This document shows positions 46,969-54,943 of a stretch of 64,000 nucleotides of DNA, one piece after another. Origin of the DNA: CAKZLS01 sp963786305 (GTDB lineage Bacteria; Pseudomonadota; Alphaproteobacteria; Rhodospirillales; Defluviicoccaceae); contig CAWAYL010000003.1 in NCBI GenBank assembly GCA_963786305.1, positions 37,488-101,487 on the forward strand, read 5' to 3'. Below the pieces are notes generated by a model. The model did not search any database, was not told the origin of the DNA, and was given only the letters and a program-made list of their open reading frames with translations. Each line of letters starts with the position of its first letter. The stretch's first letter is position 1. A program made the translations under genes and the position numbers.

Positions 46969-47475
46969 TTAACGGACGTACAAATGCACTTCGTTTGTGG
47001 CCGCGTTCGGGCTGGTACTGGCCAGCAAGGCGATACGGCTTGGCGGCAGTCCCATGCCCACCAGCGATCGCATGACGTTCTCCGCCTGCCCCCGGAGCTC
47101 GGTCGATTCAAGAGAAGCCCGGGCACTGCCGCCGCGCGACGGGGCGAACGCCACGAGATCGATACTGGCGTCCGGACGCCGGTCGAGCATCTCGCTGACC
47201 GCGTTTTGCACGGGCTGTTCGTACGACACGTCGGGCCGGTCGAAGCGGATCACCACCAACGGCCGCCGGTTGGCGATGTCGGCCGACGGCACTCCGCCGC
47301 TGATCCCCCGTGCGGGCGTCTGATCCCCTGTTCCGGCGGACGCGGTCGAAGAGGACGGACTGTCCGCGGCCGGAGCGGTATCGCCCATCTGACCGGGTGC
47401 CGAAGGCCACAGCGCACAACCCGAAAGCAAAACCACGGCCGCCAACGTAACCGCCTGCACCCTCAACACACCCAT
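46969..47475 (-). CDS. Lipoprotein of unknown function, OmpA-like hint
   Basis: A 168-residue exported protein with the lipobox LLSGC (VQAVTLAAVVLLSGCALW). A low-complexity Ser/Ala/Pro/Gly linker (residues about 30-60) is followed by a globular C-terminal domain. That domain contains VVIRFDRPDVSYEQPVQNAVSEML, RPDASIDLVAFAP and SRIALLASTSPNAATNEVHLYV. The repeat of a beta strand, an alternating helix and DLVAFAP recalls OmpA/peptidoglycan-binding folds (V-I-RF, RP-A-I-LVA-A), but the match is weak. The assignment to that fold is tentative. Confidence 0.65.
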   Translation of the reverse strand: MGVLRVQAVTLAAVVLLSGCALWPSAPGQMGDTAPAADSPSSSTASAGTGDQTPARGISGGVPSADIANRRPLVVIRFDRPDVSYEQPVQNAVSEMLDRRPDASIDLVAFAPSRGGSARASLESTELRGQAENVMRSLVGMGLPPSRIALLASTSPNAATNEVHLYVR

Positions 47476-47603
47476 TTATCCCCAGTACCTATGACTCTCG
47501 GGAAATGCCGGTTCGGAGATGACAACTATTTCGAGATATGTAAATCAACAATGCGCGCGCCGACGCTTGGATAGTAGACTGGAGATATTATCGGAACAAG
47601 TTT

Positions 47604-47649
47604 CCTTTTGGATGTTGCCGTTACATCCTTTTGCATGTTGCCGTCACAA
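47604..47649. repeat. Two tandem 23-bp units upstream of the tRNA
   Basis: Units ccttttggatgttgccgttacat (47604-47626) and ccttttgcatgttgccgtcacaa (47627-47649) agree at 20 of 23 positions. They lie about 110 bases upstream of tRNA-Arg in otherwise featureless DNA. They could be tandem binding sites or a simple duplication. Confidence 0.55.
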
Positions 47650-47757
47650 CGGCGTCGCGGGCGAAATGGATGCTCTTGCCCTGTCGTCGGCTCTACGCTA
47701 GTGTCCCCCTCTCTTGCCGTCGCGGCAAATCATCGCGACCCCGCGAAGCGGCCCAAA

Positions 47758-47834
47758 GCGCCCGTAGCTCAATTGGATAGAGCACCTGACTACGGATCAG
47801 GAGGTTGGGAGTTCGAATCTTCCCGGGCGCGCCA
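47758..47834 (+). tRNA. tRNA-Arg (anticodon ACG)
   Basis: A 77-base tRNA with all four arms. The acceptor GCGCCCG pairs with CGGGCGC. The D-arm has GCTC...GAGC, and the anticodon stem CCTGA/TCAGG encloses loop CTACGGA, anticodon ACG. The T-arm is GGGAG-TTCGAAT-CTTCC. The CCA end is encoded (GCCA, 47831-47834). The wobble A would be edited to inosine by TadA, reading CGU/CGC/CGA. The 3' end immediately runs into the 63-bp tandem repeats. Confidence 0.97.
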
Positions 47835-47963
47835 TTTCTTTGGAAATGGTCGCCCTATGTGAAGATTGGTTCGAACAAAGTTCGAAACGCCGCGCCATTT
47901 CTTTGGAAATGGTCGCCCTATGTGAAGATTGGTTTGAACAAAATTCGAAACGCCGCGCCATTT
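47829..47963. repeat. 63-bp tandem repeats starting at the tRNA 3' end
   Basis: Two full copies, 47829-47891 and 47892-47954, plus a truncated third start (GCGCCATTT, 47955-47963). Each begins with GCGCCA, identical to the tRNA 3' end. Each contains the small hairpin ccatttc-tttg-gaaatgg and a second hairpin, TTCGAAC-AAA-GTTCGAA in copy 1. In copy 2 the latter has become TTTGAA...TTCGAA, still pairable by one G-U. Copies differ at only two positions. They could be duplicated tRNA trailer/terminator units, or remnants of tRNA-targeted integration. Confidence 0.8.
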
Positions 47964-48132
47964 GTCTCACGGTCGAAATGTCGGTCCGATTTTTCTTAGA
48001 GTGTGCGAACGGATTAGCCATCTCCCAAATGGCCGGAAGCAATGAGCTTTCTCCAGTGGGCGAACCGCGTTTGCCGGAACGTCACTCGCCGACGCGGTCG
48101 GCGCCGGCGGAGGCTCGCGGACACCGCAACCC

Positions 48133-49059
48133 ATGGAAATCTACCTACCCATCGCCGGCATAGACGAGAATATTCTCGTTTTGCTGGGCGCCGGCGGCAT
48201 TGTCGGTCTGCTCTCGGGTCTTTTCGGGGTTGGCGGCGGTTTCTTGCTGACGCCGCTGCTCCTGTTCATCGGCGTCCCCGCGCCGGTGGCCGTCGCCTCG
48301 GGCGCCAATCAAGTGGTCGGAACCTCTGTTTCGGCCATTATCGGGCACTGGCGGCGCGGCAACGTCGACATCAAGATGGGAATCGTCCTGGTGATCGGGG
48401 GTTTGGTGGGTTCCTCGCTGGGGGTCTGGCTGTTCCGCGCGCTCAAGACGCTCGGCCAGATCGATCTGACGATCGCGCTCTGCTACGTATTTCTGCTTGG
48501 CGGCGTCGGCGGCCTGATGTTCCTGGAAAGCGTCAACGCCTTGCTTCGGGCGCGGCGCTCGCGGCGCGCGAAGGCCTCGGCTGGCCGCCGGCGTCCCCGG
48601 TGGGCGGATGCGCTGCCCCTGAAAACGCGGTTTCGAAAATCAAGGCTATACGTCAGCGCGACACTGCCGCTGGCCGTGGGCGTTCTGACCGGCCTGCTTT
48701 CGGCCATCATGGGGGTTGGCGGCGGATTCCTCATGGTGCCGGCGTTGATCTATGTGCTCGGAATGCCGACGAGAGTGGTGGTCGGCACATCGCTGTTCCA
48801 GATTGTCTTCGTGACCGCCAATGTCACGGTACTGCAGGCGGTGAACACCCAATCCGTCGACATTGTCCTCGCCATGCTCCTGCTGCTCGGAGGGGTGGTG
48901 GGAGCGCAAATAGGTGTCCGACTCGGCGCCAAACTTCGGGCCGAGCAGCTCCGTATCCTGCTGGCCTTGCTGGTTCTCGCCGTTGCCGGAAAAATCGCAT
49001 ACGGCTTGGCGATTACCCCCGCGGACATCTATACGATCACTCCGCCGAGGCCCGGGTAA
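48133..49059 (+). CDS. TauE/SafE-family membrane permease
   Basis: A 308-residue integral membrane protein with two homologous halves, each starting with the family signature. These are the GLLSGLFGVGGGFLLTPLLLFIG half (about residue 18) and GLLSAIMGVGGGFLMVPALIYVLG (about residue 185). About eight hydrophobic helices. TauE/SafE proteins export sulfite, sulfoacetate or other small organosulfur anions, or move other anions; the substrate is not readable from sequence. The large loop between halves (RARRSRRAKASAGRRRPRW) is basic and cytoplasmic. It precedes the multicopper oxidase by 78 bases on the same strand. Confidence 0.87.
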   Translation: MEIYLPIAGIDENILVLLGAGGIVGLLSGLFGVGGGFLLTPLLLFIGVPAPVAVASGANQVVGTSVSAIIGHWRRGNVDIKMGIVLVIGGLVGSSLGVWLFRALKTLGQIDLTIALCYVFLLGGVGGLMFLESVNALLRARRSRRAKASAGRRRPRWADALPLKTRFRKSRLYVSATLPLAVGVLTGLLSAIMGVGGGFLMVPALIYVLGMPTRVVVGTSLFQIVFVTANVTVLQAVNTQSVDIVLAMLLLLGGVVGAQIGVRLGAKLRAEQLRILLALLVLAVAGKIAYGLAITPADIYTITPPRPG

Positions 49060-49137
49060 GCGTCTCCGCGACACGCGCCGCGGCACGCGTGCCAGCGGTT
49101 TCCAATTGACACTCAGGATCGAACCGGACGATGGGTC

Positions 49138-50592
49138 GTGAATAACAAGTCAACACTCCTGGCATACGCCACCGCGATAAACCGCCGCGCGTTCATGGCG
49201 CGGGGCGCGGCGATTGTGAGCGTGGCGGCGCTCTCGCCCGGCCGCGCGATCGGCGCTACGGACATGGCGCCGATCGTCGTTCGCCCGGCGCCGGCGGACG
49301 CTCAACTGCTGCCCGACGACGAATCGCGAACGCGGGTCTGGGCTTACAACCGGACCGTCCCCGGCCCGCTGATCCGTGTTCGCCAGGGCCAAACGGCACG
49401 GATACGGCTGGAAAACGGCATCGGGTCGCCCACCACCATCCATTGGCACGGCGTCCGCATCGACAACGCCATGGACGGCGTCGCCGGCCTGACCCAGGCG
49501 GCGGTGGATCCGGGCGGCACCTTCGACTACACCTTCACCGTGCCCGACGCCGGCACATTCTGGTATCACCCCCACAACCGGTCGTGGGAGCAGGTGGCGC
49601 GCGGGCTCTATGGGATCCTCGTGGTCGACGAGCCGGACCCGCCCCGCGTCGACCAGGACGTCGTTCTCGTGTTCGACGATTGGCGGATCGATGAACACGG
49701 ACAGATCGACGACGCCAGCTTCGGCACCATGCACGACTGGAGCCACGCCGGCCGCCTCGGCAACGCCTTCACCGTCAATGGCCGCGCCGCCCAGGACATC
49801 CGGGTGCGGGCCGGCGAGCGGGTGCGGCTCCGGCTGTGCAACACCGCCAATGCCCGTGTCATGAACCTGCGGCTGGAGCAGCACGCGCCGACGGTGATCG
49901 CCACCGACGGCCAGCCGGTGACGCCCTATCCCCTGGGCGACAGCCGCGTCACCCTCGCCCCCGGCCAGCGCCTGGATGTCGTGGTCGACATGTCCTTGGA
50001 CCCAGGCTCGCGCGCCGACATCACCGAGGTTACCGGCGGCGGCCGGCTGGTGGGCGGCGCCTTCGTCTACGATCCCAAGGCCGTTGCCCGCGACCATCCC
50101 CTCGACGCGCCGATCGCCCTTGCCGCCAACCCTGTCGCGAAGCAACTCGACCTCGGCGGCGCGCTTCGGGTGGATCTGGAGATGGAAGGCGGCGCCATGG
50201 GCGCCCTGCGCGAGGCGGTCTATCGCGGCCGAACCCTGGACATTCGCGAGCTGGTCCAGCAAAGCGTGGTCTGGGCGTTCAACGGCGTCGCCGGCCGGCC
50301 CGAGAAACCGCTGTTCGACGTCAAACGTGGCCAGACCGTGGTGCTCCGCATGATCAACCGGACCGCCTGGCCGCACGCCATGCACATGCATGGCCACCAC
50401 GGCCGCCCGCTGCCGGTGGCGGACGCGCAAACGACACCGCCGTCACCGTGGCTCGATACGGTTTTGGTGGAGCGCCGCGAAGAGGTGTCCTGGGCTTTCG
50501 TTGCCGACAACCCCGGCAAATGGCTGCTTCACTGCCACATGCTCGAGCACCAGGCCGCCGGCATGGTGACCTGGTTTCAGGTTTCGGGCTGA
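49138..50592 (+). CDS. Tat-exported multicopper oxidase
   Basis: A 484-residue three-domain multicopper oxidase of the CueO/CopA/bilirubin-oxidase type. The N-terminal signal NRRAFMARGAAIVSVAA is a twin-arginine export signal. All four copper-ligand segments are present: TIHWHGVR (about residue 101), WYHPHNR (about 141), HAMHMHGHHG (about 414), and WLLHCHMLEHQAAGM (about 460), including the type-1 Cys, His and Met. The start is a GTG at 49138. Substrate (Cu(I), phenol or other) cannot be inferred. It lies 78 bases after the TauE/SafE gene and 59 before the ABC ATPase, so a three-component operon is possible. Confidence 0.92.
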   Translation: MNNKSTLLAYATAINRRAFMARGAAIVSVAALSPGRAIGATDMAPIVVRPAPADAQLLPDDESRTRVWAYNRTVPGPLIRVRQGQTARIRLENGIGSPTTIHWHGVRIDNAMDGVAGLTQAAVDPGGTFDYTFTVPDAGTFWYHPHNRSWEQVARGLYGILVVDEPDPPRVDQDVVLVFDDWRIDEHGQIDDASFGTMHDWSHAGRLGNAFTVNGRAAQDIRVRAGERVRLRLCNTANARVMNLRLEQHAPTVIATDGQPVTPYPLGDSRVTLAPGQRLDVVVDMSLDPGSRADITEVTGGGRLVGGAFVYDPKAVARDHPLDAPIALAANPVAKQLDLGGALRVDLEMEGGAMGALREAVYRGRTLDIRELVQQSVVWAFNGVAGRPEKPLFDVKRGQTVVLRMINRTAWPHAMHMHGHHGRPLPVADAQTTPPSPWLDTVLVERREEVSWAFVADNPGKWLLHCHMLEHQAAGMVTWFQVSG

Positions 50593-50651
50593 ACGACGCT
50601 GGCGCCGCACCTGTTGAAATCCAATCGAGTGGCGTCCACATCCGAGGTGCA

Positions 50652-51467
50652 ATGAATTCATCTTCGCTCACAGATCAGCCGACATCGATCCAGCATCCTC
50701 CCGGCCAGCCAGTCATCGAGGCGCAATCGCTCTCCAAGACGTTCAAGGACGTGACGGCCGTCGACGATATCGCGTTTTCGGTCGGACGAGGGTCGGTGAC
50801 GGCGCTGCTCGGCGGCAACGGCGCCGGCAAGACGACGACGCTCGCCATCCTGCTCGGCCTGTTGCTGCCCACCGCCGGCTCCGTCCGGGTGCTCGGCGAG
50901 GACATGATCCGACATCGCCACCGTGTCCTCGCGCGGATGAATTTCTCGTCGCCCTACGTCGATCTGCCGCGCCGGCTCACCGTAACCGAAAACCTGACCG
51001 TCTACGGGCGGCTCTATGGCGTGCCCGATGTCCGCGCGCGCATCGGCGAACTCGCCGAGGATCTCGATATCTAGCGGTTGCTGCGCCGGCCCACCGGCGA
51101 TCTCTCGTCCGGACAACGCACCCGCGTCGCGCTCGCCAAGGCGCTGTTGAACCGGCCGGAACTGCTGCTCCTCGACGAGCCCACCGCCTCGCTCGATCCC
51201 GATACGGGCGACTGGATCCGGACCTACCTGGAGCGTCACCGCGATCGCCTGGGCATGACGATCTTGCTGGCTTCCCACAACATGGCGGAAGTGGAACGTC
51301 TCTGCGACAATGTGCTGATCATGAGGACGGGAAAGATCATCGACCGGGGACCGCCGGGCGAGCTGATCGCGCGCTACGGACGGCGGACCATGGAGGAGGT
51401 CTTTCTCGACATCGCGCGGGACCGCGTCTCCGCCGGCAAACCCAGCCAGCCGAGCGCCGCCCAATGA
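50652..51467 (+). pseudogene. ABC-2-type transporter ATPase with an in-frame amber stop
   Basis: The ATPase has Walker A GGNGAGKTTT, Q-loop/switch region VLARMNFSSPYVDLPRRLTVTENL, signature LSSGQRTRVALAKAL, Walker B LLLLDEPTASLDP and H-loop SHNMAEVE. The frame is open from 50652 to 51074, where a TAG (51072-51074) interrupts EDLDI. The same frame continues directly with RLLRRPTGDLSSGQ to the stop at 51467. Nothing is frame-shifted. This is a point nonsense change, a sequencing error or, if real, an inactivated ATPase. The permease gene overlaps its end by 4 bases. The ATG follows a GAGGTGC ribosome-binding stretch. Confidence 0.85.
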
Positions 51468-52294
51468 GCGGCGATACGCGCGCCGTCCCGAGCGAATTCG
51501 CCTTGTCGGTGCGCCGCGTTCTGGCCGTTTTCCTGCGTCACGTTTACGTGCTCAGGCGGTCGTGGCCGCGTATTCTCGACATGGCCTATTGGCCGACGGT
51601 GCAGATGATCCTGTGGGGGTTCGTCACCAAGTTCTTCATGGGCCATTCGTCGTGGGTAGCGGAAGCGGCCGGGGTACTGATCAGCGCCGTTCTGCTGTGG
51701 GATATTTTGTTCCGCTCCAATCTCGGCGTCTCGCTCACCTTCCTCGAGGAGATGTGGTCGCGCAACTTCGGCCAACTGTTCGTCAGTCCGCTGCGGCCGG
51801 TTGAAATGGTGATGGGGATGACCCTTCTCAGTTTCGTCCGAACGCTGATCGGCGTCACGCCGGCCGCGTTGCTGGCGCTACCGCTGTTCGATGTATGGGT
51901 GTTTTCGCTGGGCCTGCCGCTGGTCGCCTTCTTCGCCAATCTTCTGGTTTTCGGCTGGAGCATCGGCCTGGTTGTTTCTGCCGCGGTGCTGCGGCTGGGG
52001 CTCGGCGCCGAGAACCTGGCCTGGGTGGCGATCTTCGCCGTCGCGCCCGTCAGCGGCATCTACTATCCGGTCGACACCCTTCCGCCATGGCTGCAACCGG
52101 TGGCCTGGGCGTTGCCATCGTCGTACGTTTTCGAGGGCATGCGCGCGGTGCTGTTCGACGGCGTTTTTCGTTTGGACCTGTTTTTCAAGGCGGTGGCCCT
52201 CAACGCCGTTCACTTCGCCGCCGCCGTCGCCTTCTTCCTCTACATGTTCCGCGTCGCCCGCATGCGCGGTTTGCTGTTGCAGCAGGGCGAGTAG
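51464..52294 (+). CDS. ABC-2-type transporter permease
   Basis: A 276-residue membrane subunit with about six helices. Features include the ABC-2 VLRRSWPRILDMAYWPTVQMILWGFVTKFF opening, WDILFRSNLGVSLTFLEEMWSRNFGQLFVSPLRP, and the FAVAPVSGIYYPVDTLPPWLQPVAWALPSSYVFEGMR loop, a well-known signature of this type. It overlaps the ATPase end (ATGA). Substrate unknown. If the ATPase stop codon is real, this exporter would be inactive. Confidence 0.9.
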   Translation: MSGDTRAVPSEFALSVRRVLAVFLRHVYVLRRSWPRILDMAYWPTVQMILWGFVTKFFMGHSSWVAEAAGVLISAVLLWDILFRSNLGVSLTFLEEMWSRNFGQLFVSPLRPVEMVMGMTLLSFVRTLIGVTPAALLALPLFDVWVFSLGLPLVAFFANLLVFGWSIGLVVSAAVLRLGLGAENLAWVAIFAVAPVSGIYYPVDTLPPWLQPVAWALPSSYVFEGMRAVLFDGVFRLDLFFKAVALNAVHFAAAVAFFLYMFRVARMRGLLLQQGE

Positions 52295-52309
52295 CACACC
52301 CCACCCCTG

Positions 52310-52329
52310 ATACCAACGGTCGTTGATAC
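52310..52329. repeat. Solo copy of the ATACC-N5-TCGYTGATA motif
   Basis: ATACC-AACGG-TCGTTGATAC between the ABC permease (ends 52294) and pgl (ends 52341), in a convergent gap. The motif is the outer part of the terminal repeats at 53073 and 53336 and also occurs at 7370. CAACG/CGTTG form a small hairpin. Confidence 0.55.
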
Positions 52330-52340
52330 AATGGGTGCTG

Positions 52341-53039
52341 TCAGGCGCAGAAATGCGCCGTGAGCCTGTCGCCGGCGCCGGCGACCAGGGCGGCGATGGG
52401 AGACGCGGGGTCGCGACCGATCAGCGTTTCGAAAAGATCGACTTTTTCCGCCCCGAACAGCATCAGGTGCTGTGCCTCGACCTCGATCAGCGCGGGCAGC
52501 GTCGCGGTGATGCGGGGCCACGGCGCCTCGCTCGGCAACGGGCGGGGCTCGGTCGCGACAAAGGGGCCCGGCGCGGCTCGGGCCGTGTCCATGCCGGCGC
52601 CGTCGGGAAAGATGGACGCGGTGTGGCCATCCGTTCCCATGCCGATCAGCGACACGTCGAAGGGCATCAGAGCGGCGAGCGCGGCATTCACCCGGCGGGT
52701 CGCCGCATCGAAATCGGTGTCGTCCGTCTCCCAGAGCGGCACCGTCCGCGCCCGGCGCGCGTCGCCCCCGGTGAGCGCCTCGCGGACCATGCGCATATTG
52801 CTGTGCCGATGATCCTCCGGCGCGCACCGCTCGTCCGAAAGCGAGACGACCACCCGCGACCAATCCAGGTCGGCTCGGGCAAGTTCCTCGAGCACGCCGC
52901 GCGGGCTTTGTCCTCCCGAGGCGAGAAAGACGACGATCTCGCGATCTTGGAGAGCCCGAGCGAGGTCATGAGCCAACTGCTCGGCGATCATCCGCTTCGC
53001 CGCCGCCCGATCGGTGTGCTCGGTGATCCTGATCGTCAT
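52341..53039 (-). CDS. pgl: 6-phosphogluconolactonase
   Basis: A 232-residue hydrolase of the oxidative pentose-phosphate/Entner-Doudoroff branch. It has the family FLASGGQSPRGVLEELARADLDWSRVVVSLSDERCAPEDHRHSN region. The signature FDVSLIGMGTDGHTASIFPDG and the C-terminal HLMLFGAEKVDLFETLIG follow. Usually zwf and edd are near; here it stands alone. The leftward gene is convergent with the ABC permease. Confidence 0.94.
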   Translation of the reverse strand: MTIRITEHTDRAAAKRMIAEQLAHDLARALQDREIVVFLASGGQSPRGVLEELARADLDWSRVVVSLSDERCAPEDHRHSNMRMVREALTGGDARRARTVPLWETDDTDFDAATRRVNAALAALMPFDVSLIGMGTDGHTASIFPDGAGMDTARAAPGPFVATEPRPLPSEAPWPRITATLPALIEVEAQHLMLFGAEKVDLFETLIGRDPASPIAALVAGAGDRLTAHFCA

Positions 53040-53072
53040 TGCTCGTGCCCCTGACTGCGCGCACTCGGGTTT

Positions 53073-53336
53073 ATACCAAATCTCGCTGATAGGAACCCAA
53101 TGTGACGGCCTTTCGAGGTTTCCGGCAAGGAGCGTGGTGCGCGGTGATGCGGGAGCATCATAAGTGCCGCGCGACGCTGTCTGGAAACCTCGAAAGGACG
53201 CCCGCAGGGTCGTGTTTCACGCTTCCTCGGGGCGTCAGAACCGCTTGACGATGGATCCCCATCGCCAGCACGGCCCCTCCTGCCGAGGAAGCGAGAAATA
53301 CGATCACAATGTGTCCCTATCAGCGAGAATTGGTAT
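53073..53336. mobile_element. 264-bp non-coding element with 33-bp terminal inverted repeats
   Basis: The ends are ATACCAAATCTCGCTGATAG... (53073-53105) and its inverse (53304-53336), 29 of 33 positions matching. Inside are two strong hairpins. The first spans 53109-53197: CCTTTCGAGGTTTCC / GGAAACCTCGAAAGG perfect, further paired inner segments AGCGT/ACGCT, tip GATGC-GGGA-GCATC. The second spans 53215-53298: CGCTTCCTCGG / CCGAGGAAGCG perfect, extended by TTTC/GAAA beyond one mismatch. No open frame of note. The right end touches the stop codon of the next gene. It has the shape of a MITE or a structured RNA; no transposase is in the window. Confidence 0.75.
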
Positions 53337-54151
53337 TAAAACGTGCGGGTTTCTCCCGGCTCCATGACGATCACCTCGCCGCCGTATTCGCCGAGCGCCT
53401 GCTTGAACTGCTCGGGCGTCCCCTTCAGCGGCGGGAAGGTCGCGTAATGCATCGGAACGACGATGGGAGTCTTGAGCAGTTCCGTGACGGCGTAGGCCGC
53501 ATGAGCGGGATCCATGGTGAAATGGCCGCCGATGGGAAGCAGCGCTACGTCCGGCTTGTAGTACGAAGCGATGAAAGCCATGTCGGCGAACACGCCGGTA
53601 TCGCCGGCGTGATAGAGGGTCTTGCCGTCTTCCAGTCGGATGATGTAACCGGCGGGCTCGCCGCCGGGATGGACCGCCGGTTGGCCGGTATCCGGATCGG
53701 GATGCATCAATTCGGAGCTGTGTTCGGCCCGGACCATGGTTATGGTGATGCCGTCGCCGAGCGGCTGGATCGGTCCGCTCTTGTTGAAGCGGATGAGTTG
53801 ATCGGCGGGCAACAGTCCGAGGGTCGAGAACGTCTGCCCCAAGTCGGCGTTCATCGCCACCTTGGCGCCGGTCATCTCGGCGATCTCGACGGTGTCGCCG
53901 ACATGATCGCCATGGCCATGGGTGACGAGAATTAGGTCCACGTTGCCGAGCCCGGCTAGATCCTTGAGCGTTTCCGGGGTTTTCGGGTTCTTGGTGATGA
54001 ACGGATCGATCAAGATCGCCTTGCCCTCTGGCGTGGTGATCTTGAACGCCGACTGACCGAACCACTGAACCTCCGCCGCTTCCGCCGAATTTAAGATCAT
54101 GACGCCAAGCGCCAGTATGCCGGCGAACAAACCCGTTAAACTGCGAATCAT
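53336..54151 (-). CDS. Periplasmic metal-dependent hydrolase (UPF0173/metallo-beta-lactamase fold)
   Basis: A 271-residue protein with a signal peptide (MIRSLTGLFAGILALGVMILNSAEAA). The body is the UPF0173-type metallo-beta-lactamase fold: WFGQSAFKITTPEGKAILIDPF, the HxHxDH metal motif THGHGDHVGD, LYHAGDTGVFADMAF (further metal ligands), and PIGGHFTMDPAHAAYAV. The usual cytoplasmic UPF0173 lacks a signal, so this is an exported variant. I start at ATG 54151 because GGGAGG precedes it. Substrate unknown. The stop is at the edge of the inverted-repeat element. Confidence 0.85.
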   Translation of the reverse strand: MIRSLTGLFAGILALGVMILNSAEAAEVQWFGQSAFKITTPEGKAILIDPFITKNPKTPETLKDLAGLGNVDLILVTHGHGDHVGDTVEIAEMTGAKVAMNADLGQTFSTLGLLPADQLIRFNKSGPIQPLGDGITITMVRAEHSSELMHPDPDTGQPAVHPGGEPAGYIIRLEDGKTLYHAGDTGVFADMAFIASYYKPDVALLPIGGHFTMDPAHAAYAVTELLKTPIVVPMHYATFPPLKGTPEQFKQALGEYGGEVIVMEPGETRTF

Positions 54152-54293
54152 CTGAAACCTCCCAGGGACATCCATGCATTTATGCTCTTTAATATAAGTA
54201 CCGTCTTTCATAATTCCGAAGCGCTCTTGCCGGTCTTGGGAAACTGGACGAAACTGCTCACCGGCGAGACCACGGGCTCGCGCGGGTAAGGGG

Positions 54294-54914
54294 ATGATCG
54301 GCATGACGGCGGTGACATTTACGCGATGGTTCCTGGCCGTCTTTTTCTTGGCGGTGGCGTTCTTCTATATGGTTCGGATCGTCGCGGAGAAGGCGCGAAC
54401 CGGCGTGTCACCAGTGTTCTCCGGCACCCACGGGACCCCTCATTTCGCCACGCACATGACGTTCCGCGTGTTCCGGGTGATCATCCTCGCGGTGTGCTGC
54501 GCGCGCCTCGCGTGGCCCGGGCTCGACGGTTACATCTTACCCTTCTCGGTCCTGTGGCATCCGGCCATCATCCTGAGCGGAGACGCTTTGCTCCTCGCGA
54601 GCTTCGCGATGGTCCTTTACGTCCACTTCTACCTGGGAAAAGACTGGCGCTCGGGTATCCGGCGCGGCGGCGAACCGCGGTTGATCACGTCGGGTCCGTT
54701 CGCCCTGTCCCGCAACCCCATGATGCTCCTGGTGATGGCCGCGCAATTCGGTCTTTTTCTGGCCCTGCCCTCGGTGTTCACCCTCGTCTGTCTCGCCGCG
54801 GGCCTCTGGGCGGTGGGGGCTCAGGTCCGCGTCGAGGAACGGATGCTCGAAGACCGCTACGGAACGGCCTACGACGCCTACACGAGCAAAACTCCCCGGT
54901 GGCTGCTGAAATGA
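54294..54914 (+). CDS. Isoprenylcysteine carboxyl methyltransferase-like membrane protein
   Basis: A 206-residue membrane protein with about five helices. The C-terminal signature GPFALSRNPMMLLVMAAQFG (with the RNP motif) and VRVEERMLEDRYGTAYDAYTSKTPRWLL matches the bacterial ICMT/PEMT family. These methylate lipids or small membrane-bound molecules; the substrate is unknown. An ATG 9 bases downstream (54303) is an alternative start. It diverges from the hydrolase and precedes the hydroxyacid dehydrogenase by about 30 bases, so it may be the first gene of that operon. Confidence 0.82.
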   Translation: MIGMTAVTFTRWFLAVFFLAVAFFYMVRIVAEKARTGVSPVFSGTHGTPHFATHMTFRVFRVIILAVCCARLAWPGLDGYILPFSVLWHPAIILSGDALLLASFAMVLYVHFYLGKDWRSGIRRGGEPRLITSGPFALSRNPMMLLVMAAQFGLFLALPSVFTLVCLAAGLWAVGAQVRVEERMLEDRYGTAYDAYTSKTPRWLLK

Positions 54915-54943
54915 AACACCACGAAGCCCGAGGGCGTCCCCTT

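Noticed and set aside
53073..53336. A simple intrinsic terminator explanation for the whole inverted-repeat region.
   Set aside because: At 264 bases with 33-bp outer repeats and two internal hairpins it is far larger than a terminator.
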